The notes beneath the pieces are model-generated. The model was not told where the DNA came from and made no database searches. It saw only the letters and a list, made by a program, of their open reading frames with translations. This document shows, one piece after another, positions 27,218-40,248 of a DNA stretch of 64,000 nt. A program made the position numbers and the translations under genes. Position 1 is the first letter of the stretch, and every line of letters starts with the position of its first letter. The DNA comes from Tetracladium setigerum. Lineage: Eukaryota > Ascomycota > Leotiomycetes > Helotiales. The DNA is taken from NCBI GenBank assembly GCA_031472005.1, contig PZJY01000004.1:1462556-1526555 (forward strand), read 5' to 3'.

Positions 27218-28261
27218 GCGCGAGGGACGGGCCCTTCCTCGTTGTTCCTTGCTTGGGTTATTATTGTGATGGAGTAGTGAGTGTATGGAGGAGTATTGAA
27301 TGTGACCTCCCATGAGTCAAGCCTCTGGAGGGAGTTGAAACATGGATCGTTTTGGTGATCGTGAGTCGTTCGATTATTATGTGTTCGTCAATTTATATGT
27401 TCGTCTCAGTTGGTTAATCATTTAACAGGTACTGGCTTGCTTTTTCCGGGTATCTTTGTCCGGAGTATTTGCAGTTATGCATTCTTTTTGGGAGACGAAC
27501 TGTTGTTCGTTGCAACGTTGAATACTTGAAAAGATGGCACAGTACAGAACAGTACTGGCTCTGTAGATAGTAGATACGATGCTGTACCGAACTTCCCCCT
27601 TGCATTTGATTCACTTGATTGAAGGAATTGATAGCAACCACTTTCCGGATCGGGAGGCCCCTCAGCTTGCGTGCCCACGGCAAAGATGATGCTGGCAAGA
27701 TCACGGCAAGATCCCGAGATGGCGATGAATTGGCTTATCGGCCTCAATCCCACGCTGGAAGAAATCAATCAAATCCTCCCCATGTCTTAATCCGTCTTCC
27801 CCCTTACCAAACTCCAAACCCCTTCCCTCAACCCCCTGAAAAACGGCTGCCTTGCCAGAGAGGGTCCAAACGGTCGAAAAGCATCCAGGGGTAAATAAAC
27901 AAAAGATCCCCCCTGTTTATCAATTCGCCGCCGTTGGGTACCGGGTGTTACAAGGCCAGGGAAAATAAAGGCGTGCGAGCCGTTTCCATCCTTCCAATTT
28001 TTGGACTCAAATGTAAATTATTTCATTGGTCCGCCTGCACCCACAGATTCCTTTCCAAGGTCTAAACGAGAGGAAATTCCCCTTCAAGACGAATGCGGAG
28101 TGAGCACCGAGACGACACTTCGAGACAAGCGCGGTACCGCGGAAGGACGACTGTGACCCGAGAGATTGAGAGATTTGCGTGCTCTGGATCGCTGGGATGG
28201 ATGCTGTATGGCCAGGTCGAGAGGAGGAGGGGGACCGTGATCGGTTTTGAGTTCTAGAATA

Positions 28262-28280
28262 ATCTCTCTCTCTCTCTCTC
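28262..28280. repeat. (CT)n microsatellite
   Basis: An uninterrupted CT dinucleotide run of about nine units in intergenic sequence. Confidence 0.85.
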
Positions 28281-31200
28281 AGCCAGGGAGGCAAAGATTT
28301 CCCATGCCTACCATGCCCTCGTTTCTTCTGTGACCGGATGTTGTTGTCAGGGTGTCAGGGTGTCATGCTCTCATGGTCCTCGAGTCAAGTGGCAAGACAG
28401 AAGTCGAGTCGCGTACTTCTCGAAGGGTGTCAGAATGAGTTGAGTGACAGATGTGTGATGGTGAAGTAGTAGGAGTCGCGAGTCGCAAGTGCTACACTCG
28501 CTACACTTCGCAACAGCGACTTCGAGAAGCGTTCCAATGATAAAGCGATGAATCGCGCAGTTGCAGCAAATCTCTTCAGATGCAGGTCCCGACTTGCTCG
28601 CAGCCTCTCGCAACACACCCTCTCTCGATCTTGGGTGCCCTCCCTTCTAGCGTGACACTGTAGAACCTTCTCTGCATGAAAGCTAGACCGGGGAGAGATG
28701 GATGGAAGGATGGGTGGATGGGTGGGTGGATGGATGTGGTGGTCGGTGTTGTGTCCCACATCCGGACCGACTCAGAAATAATCCAGAGGACTGAACTCAA
28801 AATGTCTCTGTCTTTCCAGCGGCGGAAATGCCATGTGGTTGTTCTCCACCTCGCTTCCCTCCTGGAATTTGTAGGGGCATTTAGAAAGGTTCCATGCCCA
28901 GCCAGCAGCCCACATTATCTTAATAGCCTTTTCTTCATATATTTACGGAGGAGTATCCTCGGGGCATCGTTGGGCTGGTGGCTCTTTCGTTGGTGCAAAA
29001 AGAAAGACCGAATGGATCCCGAATTCGGGATCAACAAATCACAAATCCGGATTTGCAAATGACCTTGGAGACTTGGGGGTTGGTGAGAGAGGCGCATGGC
29101 AAACCGGTTGTATTTGAGGGGTAAAAAGACCCTCCCAAGGAGAGCGTGGCTTCGGCTCTTCTCTTCGGGTCTTCGGGGAATAATGGTGGTGGTTGATGAT
29201 GCGAAGATTCGCAGGTCGGGAATTTCTCCGGACTCGGCAATACATGTGATGATGCAGAGACTTCCTCTCGAGTACCGCACATGTCACGAGATCAACGCAC
29301 TCGCCTTTTGCTTGTGAAAGAATGGAATTAATTCATTTGGAAATGAACGTGAATAGTCAAAGTGATGATCAATGCCGCGTGTGTTATTGTGAACTCTAGC
29401 CGAAGACTACTACTATATCAACAATCTCAACTGGAAATAAGCGAGGTCCCGGAATGAATTCCATTCATATGGGAGGAAGAAAGATGAAGTTCTCACCAGG
29501 CCATCTGATCACCGCAGGAGGGGACTTGGAGTTGATGATGAACGTCGTGACCTCTCCGGCCGGCATTCTAGGACCGGTTCCCCTCGCCGACCAAACTTTG
29601 CGAATGTCAATCAGACTCTATCAACCAACAACTGATCGTCTGCTCCTCTTCTCATCACCAAAAAGGCAAAAAAATAAAATCAGTCACAAGCCTTTTTGTT
29701 ATTATCAAAATCAAGCAACACAAAAGAGGGGTTTGATGGTCAGCGGCTAGTGTTTATCTTTTCGCCCTCCCTCGCTTGCTCTCTTCTGTCTATCTGTCAA
29801 AGTCTTGATTCCATACAGTACATCCCCCCAAAAGCGACAAAGCTCGGAGGCCTCCGCTGACCATCAGAAAGGCCGGCCGGGCATCAAAAAGTCACTCTCC
29901 AATTATTCTCCACTGAGTCCACTCCTTCCCCAAACACCAAGGCCTGTCACGATCCCAAGCTCCAAGAGAAACAAGGCTGGATGCCTGGAATTTGACTTTC
30001 ACGTCCTGCCTTTTTCGGGTCCCCCTTCAGGTTTGTGACCAACGAACGGGGAAGGATCTTTGCGATATTTATCACCGCCAGACACACCCAAGCAAGAGGC
30101 ATCTGGTCTGGGTGGTTGTCACAACGTAACATCCTTCCTATATGATATGGTCTCAAGTATGGTCAAGAGATGGGAGATGGTGGACGGACGGGGGTACGCA
30201 GGAGCAGAAGAAAAGTCCACAAAAAACACAAACCCGATGCTTTGGATCTCGCGAGCTTTACAGATCCACTCCTCCTGCTGTTGTACTGTATCCAAACCAA
30301 ACTTCAGAAAGGCATGTCCAGCATGTTCCTCTCGCAACCGAGATTCAAATCCGGCTTTCTTCCTTTTGCATCCGTCCCGTCTCCTCCCAATGCTTGATGA
30401 AATCCTGTTCCAAAATCACCATTCAGACCTTCATCCCGCGTCCTCTCCACCACCACGTTTACTTCCTCTCTTCCCAGAGAATGCAGCAAGATAACGATCC
30501 CTTCCGTCCCAAGTTTCCAAGAAGATTGCAATCGATAGAAGCAAGCTCGCAAGCCTGGAAAGGGACGCACCCACACCCACCCACCATGAAAAGCTTCCTT
30601 CAGAAGCACTAGAACGAAGGACTTCCCCGTTTTTTGAAATGAGCATCTTGAGAATGCCTGCTGGGGAAGTAAATGCTGCTTTGGGAAGGCGGCTCGTCCC
30701 TTTCCCCCACCACCACCATCACCTCCCTCTCTCCGACTCCATAGAGTAAATAAAAACGTGGTGGTGTCCTTGGTGTCAAAAACAAAAAGACCCCCACGAA
30801 ACGTGGGCGCAACAGTATTGCACTCATCCATCCTCGATGTTGGAATCTCGCACGCGCTTCAAGCCACGAGCATCACCTTCCTCAAAAGCAAATAAACAAG
30901 GAACAAGAGCCCCTTGTCCACACAGAAAAACGCAATCCCAAATTGATCAAAGCTTTTCTTGCTTGAATCCAAGCAAGATAAAATAAATAAATAAATAATG
31001 AACCCTTGAATAAAAATAATAAAATATTTGAAGCATCCATGCTGCGAAACAAGCCAAGATTAAAAGGAAGGAGATCCTACATCAACAATACCTGACCTAC
31101 AGTACCTTTACCAATACTTTGTCCTGAATGGACCTATCCGTCCCAGCCCCCAACCAAAGAAAACCTTCTCAAACCGCATCCGAGCAAGAAAAAAACAAGG

Positions 31201-31709
31201 TACTGTACACAAGTACCCTTCGTACCCAAGAAATCCCAAATCGAGGTATTGGGAGCGCGAGGATCCACTCGCGGATGCAAGTTCAGACCATCCGCTCGGG
31301 AATTGCAAGAACCAAACTCCCAGAAAAAAGAGAGAGTGTGTGGAAATCTCCACGTCTGGAACTTTAAATCCAGGTCCTGGGTATTCAATAATGGGGAGAT
31401 AGAGATAAACGATGCCGGCGGTGTAGAAGGAAGGCGAGTGGGCTTTCAGGTAAGAAGGCACTGGCTGGTGAGATGAGGTGAGTGATGAGGTGAGGGTGCT
31501 CGAGTAGATGACAAACCCCCTTATCACGAGAGAGTAGTACTGCACTGACTGTAAATCCAGATATCAAAAAGGCCAATTTCAAGAATATCAATCACATGAT
31601 TTTGCTTCTATCCATCCAATTCAATCATGATTAGCTAACTATCTCCCATTACCGGATCCCGCGTGTAACAGTCTTGTATTGCCGGCAACGCCATCACCAT
31701 GCTGTCTGG

Positions 31710-31732
31710 TCTGTCTGTCTGTCTGTCTGTCT
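31710..31732. repeat. (GTCT)n microsatellite
   Basis: Nearly six tandem TCTG units in intergenic sequence. Confidence 0.9.
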
Positions 31733-33293
31733 ATTTTCCTAGTCTTGTACGACCGTTGATCCAAGAAAAGCCGCCGGGAAAGATAACATTGCATGTCGTA
31801 TCTCTGCTGTGTAACCACCACCATCACATCCCATTTTATCAGATCAGCCCTCCCCTTCAATCTGACACTCAATCGCATGCCGCGATAGGTTGATTGTCAC
31901 AAAACAAGAGCTTTCCCCGGGCCTTCCCGTCCTCCCTCTCTATCCGTCCCGCGACAATTAATATTCCTCCGTCGTCGTATTTCGTACAATACGTAAGTGA
32001 CTACACTTCACTTCCCCATCCCACTAACATGAGAAAGGGGATGATAAGAATTGAATGAATGAATTCAAGCCACTTACCAGAGTGTCGAAAAGAATCAAGC
32101 AATCACCCATTGATTTCGACAAAAAGCCACAAAAATCTTAAATCGGTCGCGGAAAGCTCTCCCCGCGCATAGCCACCACCCACTCACCCACTCATTCACC
32201 AACTGGCAACTCACCAAGTAACATAAACCTCGCCGATTAAATATACTTTTTACTTTAAATCCTCCATTTCAGGTTCTTTCAAGCGATTCGGGATATGACA
32301 GATCAAGCCCCAAAAAGCCACAACAACATCAACACATCAAAGCATTATTACAATTTCCCAGACTCATTATTGCAAGAACCCCTCTCTCAAATAATTGTAT
32401 TTATTCCTTTCTTTTCTTTTTTCTGTCCTACAATACCCGTATTCCACCCACATGGAAAAAGGACCAAACTCAAAAAAGGGAGAACCTTGATCTCACTAAC
32501 TTCCACTTCCCCTCTTCCCCGTCTTTCATCCCTAAAATGTTAAATGTGAGAACTGACATATCTCTTTTTTTCTCCCCTTCGGCTTTGAAGGTTGTGGCTT
32601 CCCGGACCCCAAAACTTGGGATTCCTCATCCCTGAGTCCCTGAGCTGAACCAAACAAGGTACATTACATTTGAAGAAGAAGAAAAAGAAATATTATATTC
32701 CGTCATGCGGAAATTATAAAACGGGTGTGAGAAAAGGTCGATTGTAATGGGGGTGTGGTTGGTGAAGCGCGTGAAGCGACTTAACCTGACCTGATCCGAC
32801 CTCCTTCGTCAGAGAGAGATAAATGATTGAGAGCTTTGTTTGATCAATGTTCGAGGTCAGAGAGGTACATCGATCGAGTGAGTGAGTAAGTGAGGATCTT
32901 GGTATCTGTGTATTGGTTTTGGTTGGAGCTATAGCACCTTGTATGTTAATTCAAGTAATGAAGGAAGTTACATTAAGTGTTTACTATCTGATCATCGATT
33001 GATCGATATATGTGGTGGAATTTGAGGATGGAAAGTTTTCATTCTCCCCTCTATGTGAAAGCTGATAGAGGAAGTTCACATAGAATCTGAATTCCAAATA
33101 ACCTTAACCAGGTATATTGTTATACTTCCTCTAGCGCATCTCAAGGAAAATAAAACAACCACTTAAAATAATCCTTTCAAATATGATACTGTACAAAAAT
33201 AATAAACAGAGTTAATTATATTCCTTTCGAAGAGTTTGAATGAGACATCAAATTGCATGTGTAGCTGAAAAACCTACCAAATTCAAAACTCAA

Positions 33294-33522
33294 AACCCAA
33301 AATACATATCCAGCGAAACATACATAATCCCCCATATCCCCCCCGCAAATCTCATGCATCAAAAGTTTCGACCCTCTAGATTTCTCTTTTCTCTTTTGTA
33401 CTTTTCTTTCCTCCCCTTTCATTTAACATGAGAGAACAACAACAGGAGTTGCAGCTGAGAGGGAATAGCTTAACAACCCCCAAGGCCAGAACCCAAAATA
33501 CATATCCAGCGAAACATACATA
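33294..33522. repeat. 33-bp direct repeat, two copies 196 bp apart
   Basis: Positions 33294-33326 and 33490-33522 are identical over 33 bases, beginning aacccaaaatacatatcc and ending gaaacatacata. Both copies are followed at similar distance by a CCCCGCAAA-type segment. The spacer is CT-rich. This looks like a local duplication or the ends of a small element; no transposase frame lies between them. Confidence 0.8.
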
Positions 33523-34028
33523 CGTACATAACGTACCCCGCAAACCCCGACCGACAAGCAATGATGGACTCATCTAGATGCATTCTTGGACAATCATGAC
33601 AACCTGTCCGCCTGTGGGGAGGGGGGTATTGTGAATCTGAATGTGTGTTTATTCTTTTTGATATTTATCTTTCATTTTGATATTCACCAATCCATTCAAC
33701 CCACCCAACAAAACCAGGCCATACCTACCATACCTACCATATCCATTATTACCCACCCAGTCCGATCTAAAAACGACTACATCATTTTTCCGATCTTTAT
33801 TCCATAAGCCGTAACCCTTAAATAGATACGGTACTAATCCACAAAACATAAACGAGTCAGGTAGTAAGAAGGGATATAAACCCTATGACAGCCACGCACC
33901 CATAGCAGTGATCATTGATTGGTTGAGCTTGTTTTCATTTATATCGATGATGAGATAGACATCTAGGCCCTAATTAGATAACAACAAACCTTGGTGAGAA
34001 GTGAGACTTTTTGACAAGATTTTGACAA

Positions 34029-34105
34029 GACGATTAGCGAGATTTTAGACGAGATCTACGAGATCTTTTCTGACGAGATTTTTGACATAAAAGACGATTA
34101 GCGAG
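34029..34105. repeat. 13-bp direct repeat gacgattagcgag, two copies
   Basis: Copies at 34029-34041 and 34093-34105 flank a run of loosely repeated GACGAGATTTT-like words. Intergenic; significance unknown. Confidence 0.6.
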
Positions 34106-34606
34106 TGCCAATGAGGGAAGAGGGGGGTCTGGACTTTTGACTTTTGGACTTTGGACATTAGACTTTGGATTTTGGAAGGTCTAGATTTGTTCTATGAGAA
34201 AAAAGGGGACAGGAAGGAGGGACGGAGGGAGTGTGGCATATTTTTGAGTTGTTGAGATTTGTTTGTGTTGAGAGGGGTGTATTCGAGAGAATTTGAGATT
34301 CGACATTGGATAGATGGATGAGTAGATGGATAGAAGGGTTAAGTTTTGGTTGGGGGTATCTTGGAGAGGGGTCAATTAAGTACGTTACGGAGGGGAGCAT
34401 TGAGCTTATAATGACTACCTAGGTAGTCAAGCATTATTTTATTAAACAAGTAGCAATCGATGAAGTTTTATGAGTGTAGTAAATTGGGAGAGGCTGAGGA
34501 CTGAGTGTATTATTGCATAGCTCAAGCTGCCATAAATATTTCAGCTCACTAAACTCGCAAAGAGACTTGACTACACTTTACCAACCTCAATCTCCTCCTA
34601 CCTTCC

Positions 34607-37292
34607 TTAAGTCTTCTTAACAGCAGTCGCCGGTCTCCTATACTTCCTCTTATCCTTCCTACTCATCTTAACTTTATCTCTCGTCCCCTTGCCCCCCTCC
34701 CAAAACCCACCACCACCCTTATTCCCAATCAACACACCATGACAGAACCCACAATCTTCCGGTCTATAATTCCCCTCCCTACTACACCATCCACAAATCA
34801 TTCTATTCGCCCACTCATTCGGATGATCTTCACTCTCATCATGACACTTATCACATGCATACACCTTCAAGCAACAGCTGAACCTGAACCAACGGTAACT
34901 CTTGGTGTAGTGACGACAGCGCCCTCGCTTTGGGAGTTCGGTGCCAGGTGTCAAGCCGAGAGTTTCCTTCTTGCGACGCGGGCCAGAGGTAGGTTGGAGA
35001 TGCTGCGTCGTGGAGATGCGCAGGAATTTGACTTGGGGGAGTTTGAAGGTAAACTTTTTGTGACATTCGCGACAGACGTTGCTGGTGCTTTCTCCTTGTA
35101 CGGATACGATTCCGGGCGCTGGGTAGGCCGTTGAGCATTCTGAACAGGTTGGTATGAAGGTGCTAGAGTAATTATTAGCTGGGCGCAATGCGATATCGTG
35201 GAGAGGAGTAAATACCTAGGTAACATATCACCAATAATACACCCATCCAGATCAAGGAATCCAGCTCTGACTGCATGTGCGTGAAGAAACTCACTACGAA
35301 AGCAAATGCTGAGTGGGCTGGCACACTTCTTGCAGCTCTCGTTCTTGACGATGCCATTCTTCAAACCTTTGACTTCAGTGATATCTTTGCATCTCTCGCA
35401 TTTGACAGTGATGTTTAAGATGCTAACTTCAAGAAGTTCAAGCCCATAAAGTTCCATGAAAGGAAGGAAATGGCCGTGCCTCGCTCTGGATTTTGAGCCG
35501 GAGCTGTTGCCGAAGCGTCTTCTTCCTCCTTCTCTATTTCAACTCCACCAGAAACCTCATCAGACTCGTCGCCTGAGTCGTAGGAGTACCCATCCTCAGA
35601 TTCTTCGTCAGAACCTACGAGAATCCATTCTGGCGGGCGAGCAATGTATTGTATGTGACTTCGATCAGGATCCTGATGTCCTTCGGGGTGCGTTGCGCCT
35701 GTGACTTCGGCTGCTTCGACCTCTGGTACTTGACGAAATTCGACTGGAGGTGCAGACTTGGTCTCAATAACAGTCTTCGCCAATGTGTGCATATGCTGCA
35801 CCAAATAGTTAACATGACCCATCAAAGTCGTTTCCTTCTGTTCAGTAGCCCTGTTTTCGAAGCCTACATGAACAGCGGCCGACTCTTCTAGAAGAACACC
35901 GTTCAGCTGAACTCGACATGGCTGTAGAGGATACAGCAAAGGTACGAAAAGTTGCACCGACTTGACACCTTGCAACGCAACTGGTAATTCAGCTCGTCGT
36001 TTCGGTTCAACGGGTATGGTATAAGCAATTCCATCACCAGATTTCTTGTAGAGAGGGAGACGTCCCATCCGTGCTTCCAACTGACGGGTTTCGGCCACTC
36101 TACGCTTTTCAGCTTCGGCCTTTTGATCTGGTGTGTAATATAAAACAGATTTTGTTGGTAATGGAATTGAGATCTCGGCTTTTCTGACTTCTGCCGCCCT
36201 GGGAGGAGCAATGGCTGGCTCTACAGCTCGTGCTGGCGCTGAAGTCAAATGGCGGGTGTCCTTATTGGCGACCAACTTGATCGTATCAGCTTTTGGGGCC
36301 GACAAAAATGTTTCTAAATGCCTGTCGAGACCTTTCATCAACTCCAGTAAGGTATTGCTCCGGTATTCCTGGACCAAATTGTCGAAACCTATTTCGACAT
36401 TGAGGGTAAAGCCTCTTGGAATGTCCCGATTTCCAACCTTCAATGAAGGAACTTCCTCGGGATACGCTTCCGGCACAGAGAGTACACATTCCAGTGCAGT
36501 CATCTCAAAGGGAAAGTCTGGGTCCGATGGCACAAGGCTGAATTTGAGCACCGTTATACTTCCATTTCGGCTCTCCTTAGGTGAGAAACGTTTCCGAATC
36601 TGACCCAATTGGAATTCTCGAGGATCCTGAGCTTGAGCTTCTGGGATTGGCCTAGCCACAACGCGAGTAGACAAGACTTGATTTGTCGCTTGCCGACGAT
36701 CTTGTATCATGCCATCTTCTGTGAATACAACGGCCGTTGAGCTTGAAGCCTCGGCCGCACTCTCTCCGCCATCCCTCTGATCTGTGAGCTTCGCTCCTGG
36801 GAGTCGAGTATCGTCATGCACAAACTGACAGTTGTTGCCTGCTCGGCACGAACCTAAAGACAAACATCAGCCCCCGTATCCATATGATCCCCATCTATTG
36901 TCATCCAGGCTTTCTCTATGCATAGTGCAACGTGTTAGACATCACGTGGTGAAACCCAGCCAGACGCGTTTGCTCAATGACATCTAGAGAGAAGCCACGT
37001 CCAGTAGAAGGCTCTCAAGATCTCAGAATAGCAAGATACCACCATAACAACGCGCGAACAGCCCCCACGCCGTCTGTCGCAATGGTATTATCACGAGATC
37101 CACAACACATGCTGCACAACACAACTTGCATATGCCCATGAGAGCTTCCGCGCGCCACCAATGAAAATATTGATGAGAGAGAGAGAATAATGGAATAATG
37201 GATGCATGAGAATGATTAATTGGGAAATATTACCGGATTGACTGAAATATCGACAAACCCTGGTCTTTGGGCGGATGGGTGGTCGTTTGTCC
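34607..37292 (-). CDS. CCCH plus CHY zinc-finger protein (5' exon unresolved, apparent 1-nt frameshift)
   Basis: Exons that can be supported are 37292-37234, 36853-35232 and 35178-34607. The 53-nt intron 35179-35231 closes in phase, and the intron 36854-37233 would be unusually long (380 nt). Exon 2 encodes VCRYFSQSG and joins to SCRAGNNCQFVH, giving a CCCH finger (C-x8-C-x5-C-x3-H). The middle has an RWD-like region (FEMTALECVLSVPEAYPEEV). The C-terminus has Cys/His pairs such as RCRHYTKSYRWFRFSCC, CDKCHDESEDHP, CGWCSREG and CGFCHG, typical of the CHY zinc finger found in plant and fungal redox or ubiquitin factors, including yeast Hot13 in smaller form. Near 35459-35468 the frame ending ERGTAISF must shift by one base to continue as PFMELYGLELLEV, and one extra base in a short run would repair it. 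The start probably lies near the ATG at 37465, but no exon 1 junction has matching phase with certainty. The function is not established. Confidence 0.75.
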
Positions 37293-37465
37293 CTATTGCC
37301 AACGCATCAGTCAATAACGTGCAGCAGATGACTCTCAGCCTGGGCTCCAGCCATGATATTGCGCTGCAACCCCCTTGAAAGTCGACGAGCCTAGGAGGAT
37401 GAGATGAGGCGGTGAGGAGGCTTCTGACCTGTAATAGGGTTTGTAGGAACTGATACCAGGCTCAT

Positions 37466-39957
37466 GTTTACGACTTGGTGGCAGCGGGCGGCGGGCGGTA
37501 GGCTGTTTTTGTGATAGAGGAGGAGGACTTGGGCGGATGGAGATACGCGGAGCAGCGGTGCGGCCGTGGGGCGCTCTCGAAATAGTTGGATGGGCGAGTA
37601 TAGATTGCGCCTGTTTGTCCTCGGAATTTCACGAGGTTGAGAAATGTACAGTAGGTAGAGATAGAGAGATAGAGATCTCCTTCTTTATGGATGTTGTGGT
37701 CACGGGATGTCGAGATGAAGAGTCGTTGCGATATGCGAGGTGGATGACTCAAATCTGTGGCCACTGCCACTTGCAGCTTGGAAAGTCTTTAGCCAGTGAC
37801 TCTTTCTTCACTTCGCCCTATATCTGAGTCACTTTATATGATATCTGCTACTAGAAGATGAACTCTTGGACAGCAAGAAGAATCACTGAAAGTTCGACAT
37901 TGCATTTGCCCTCATTTTGAGTCATATCTGCTCAGATATCTCTCCCATAGCCGTTTGGGAATGGGAGTGTCAGTCTCACTCACGACCAAGATTGCCAGCG
38001 AAGAGGGGAGGTGACCCAGCGACGAACAGCCAGATGGGGGAAAGCACGCTAGCAACATTATTATTTATGCCAAGCTAGATTTAATTTATTCGATTAAATT
38101 TAAAAAAAAAAGAAAGGATCCCGATTATTTTCCTGATTATTTTTGTTCATGATGCTGTCGCCTCCCTCCCAGCAAAGCAATGATGGATGACGTAGCTGAT
38201 GCCATGCATGTGTTTCCCTCAAACGGCTTTTTTTACTTTGGACCTTCCTGGACAAGCAATCAAAACAATGATGGAACCCCCAAAAACAACCTCGCTACAG
38301 CTACATTCGTACATACCTCGGTCTTCGGTCCGACCACAATGACCACTACCAGTAGGTAGCCTTACCCCGCAATAATAGTGATAACATCCATTTTATTTAC
38401 TATTTGTCCCCCCTTCAAAATCCACAAAGCCAAAAACCCTCAAAAACCGAACCCGTGGCAGGCCAAAACCCGTTCCCGTTCACCGATCACCAGGCTGGTC
38501 AGAAGGGGGAGTAGATCTTTAAATCCTCGGCTGCCGTGCACAAAACCGGTAAGTACATCATCACCCAAGTACCACCGTGACATGAAAGTTAAACCCCCTT
38601 CCTCCCCCCCTTGCGTAGACGGTACAGTAGCCTACTTGTAGGCATCTTGTTGACATTATTTTAGCTTTGGAAGTCATGCCGAATCCTGTGCCGAAGGAAC
38701 GGTATTTCGTTCTTGGGTGCTAACCAATTGGTCATTCGTCCAGGGATGAGTAACGAAGTATGGAAGAAGGGCTCTGTGGGTTGAAATTGACTTTGGGGAT
38801 GTTGCGGGGTCGTGAGTCAAGTCGCGTGTTGAAGCGTAACGTTCGGGGATTAATTACTCCCAAGTAGCTAAAGAGATCTTGTGTTCAACTGTGTTAATCC
38901 TAGGAGGCCATACTACTCGATCGTGGCATCATTGGTTTTGGTAGGTTGTTCGATCATCTAGGATGCCACTCTTGGAGGGTACAAGGTGCCATTTCCCTGG
39001 TCTTCTAACGAACGCCAGATATTTACTGTCAAAATTGGGAAAAGAAATAAAAGAAGGTTGCTTGGGATTAATAAATATTAAATGACGCAAAGATCTCCAA
39101 GGCATGATTATTTCGACATTACTTCAACAGCACAGAAAAGCTTATTACGGAGTTTTCCAAACGCGTTTGGCGAGAAAGTGCTTCTTGCGCCAACCACAAC
39201 CAAACTGTCAATTTTTGCACAAGATACCAGATGGTAGAATGGGAAGCAATTAAATGAGATTATCTCAAATTTAGCACTAATAATAATACTCAGGATGTTT
39301 TCTAGAACAAAGGAGGGAGGAGTGCAGGAGGAGCATGAAGGAGGAGCAGCACCTTGGCAAAATCTTGTCCTCGGGACGAAAATTCCTCGGTAGAAAGAGG
39401 GAGACCACACCCGACAACACCACCCCCTTCAAAGTCCAATTCCAGTACTATGTACGGAATAAACAGGACCAAGGTACCTAACTTCCATGGCTAATAATAA
39501 GGACTCCACAATCTTAGACCAAGATCTTAGCCGAGCAAGAATATGTACTCTCATGTGCCGTCGGTGGCTTGTGTTCGCTTAAGCAGAAGAAGCAAACAAC
39601 AAGTAAACAAATGGACGACATATGTTTGTGAAACACCCGAGGTACGGCTATTATTATGAAAAATCGTGAATTACTCTCATCATATGCTACCTATTGAATA
39701 CGATATCCTTAGATAAGCAGTATATGCCAAATTTCACATGAACTTTTTGAAGTCATTTTTCGGACAAGTGGGTTTGAACCCTCCCAAAAAACGAACCCAA
39801 ATTCCCGATTCTTTCGAATGGATCGCTTGATCCGCTTCTGAAATTCTACGATTCTAAACTTTCTGTGGATAGATTCCAAAGAATTTAACTTGAGGAAGGG
39901 CTTTCAAATCGCAGAGCCCAAAAAAAATGTCGTGCTACAGAATCTATATCTAAAATA
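37466..39957. other. No supported gene
   Basis: Only short shadow frames are seen. Poly-A/T runs lie near 38100, and one GTACAGTAG motif is at 38621-38629. Part of this tract must contain the promoter of the CHY zinc-finger gene. Confidence 0.5.
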
Positions 39958-40215
39958 ATGACAGGCTTGTCGAGCACTCAGCTATCTCGCTTGGATCCCA
40001 CGCGCAAAAAATTAAATTATAATACAGAGGAAAGGAAGAGGAGGGAGAAGAAGAAGGAGAGTTGGAATACGTGCTGGCTCATGCTTCCGCTGTCGAAGGA
40101 GAAAGAATGGCAGCTGTTGTCATCGAAACACGCACGAGTTTTGTTTAAGGAAGCGCGGCTCCGGCGCTATTTGTATGAGAATATGATCAATCAAGTTAAC
40201 GGCTACAAAAGATGA
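39958..40215 (+). CDS. Hypothetical small basic protein (low support)
   Basis: An 85-codon frame with an A-rich context before the ATG. The product is strongly basic in the middle (TEERKRREKKKESW) and contains KHARVLFKEARLRRYLYEN, which could form an amphipathic helix. No family is recognised. It is followed 33 bases later by another plus-strand frame, so the two might be exons of one gene, but no good donor and acceptor pair joins them. Confidence 0.3.
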   Translation: MTGLSSTQLSRLDPTRKKLNYNTEERKRREKKKESWNTCWLMLPLSKEKEWQLLSSKHARVLFKEARLRRYLYENMINQVNGYKR

Positions 40216-40248
40216 ATACTGTTATGATATTAATTATCTATATGAAAG

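Larger units (their letters stand above)
17331..34606. other. Gene desert of about 17 kb, rich in simple repeats
   Basis: No open frame or spliceable set of frames resembling a protein was found on either strand. Frames reach at most about 175 codons and are typically paired on both strands over CT/GA-rich sequence. The stretch holds many microsatellites, listed separately where clear, and recurrent GTACAGTAC or GTACTGTAC motifs. It does not have the uniform AT richness of heavily RIP-mutated transposon remains. Long untranslated transcripts or non-coding RNA genes cannot be excluded by eye. Confidence 0.55.

Noticed and set aside
39760..39800. tRNA T-arm-like sequence (GGGTTTGAACCCT)
   Set aside because: No matching D or anticodon stems were found at the required distances on either strand.
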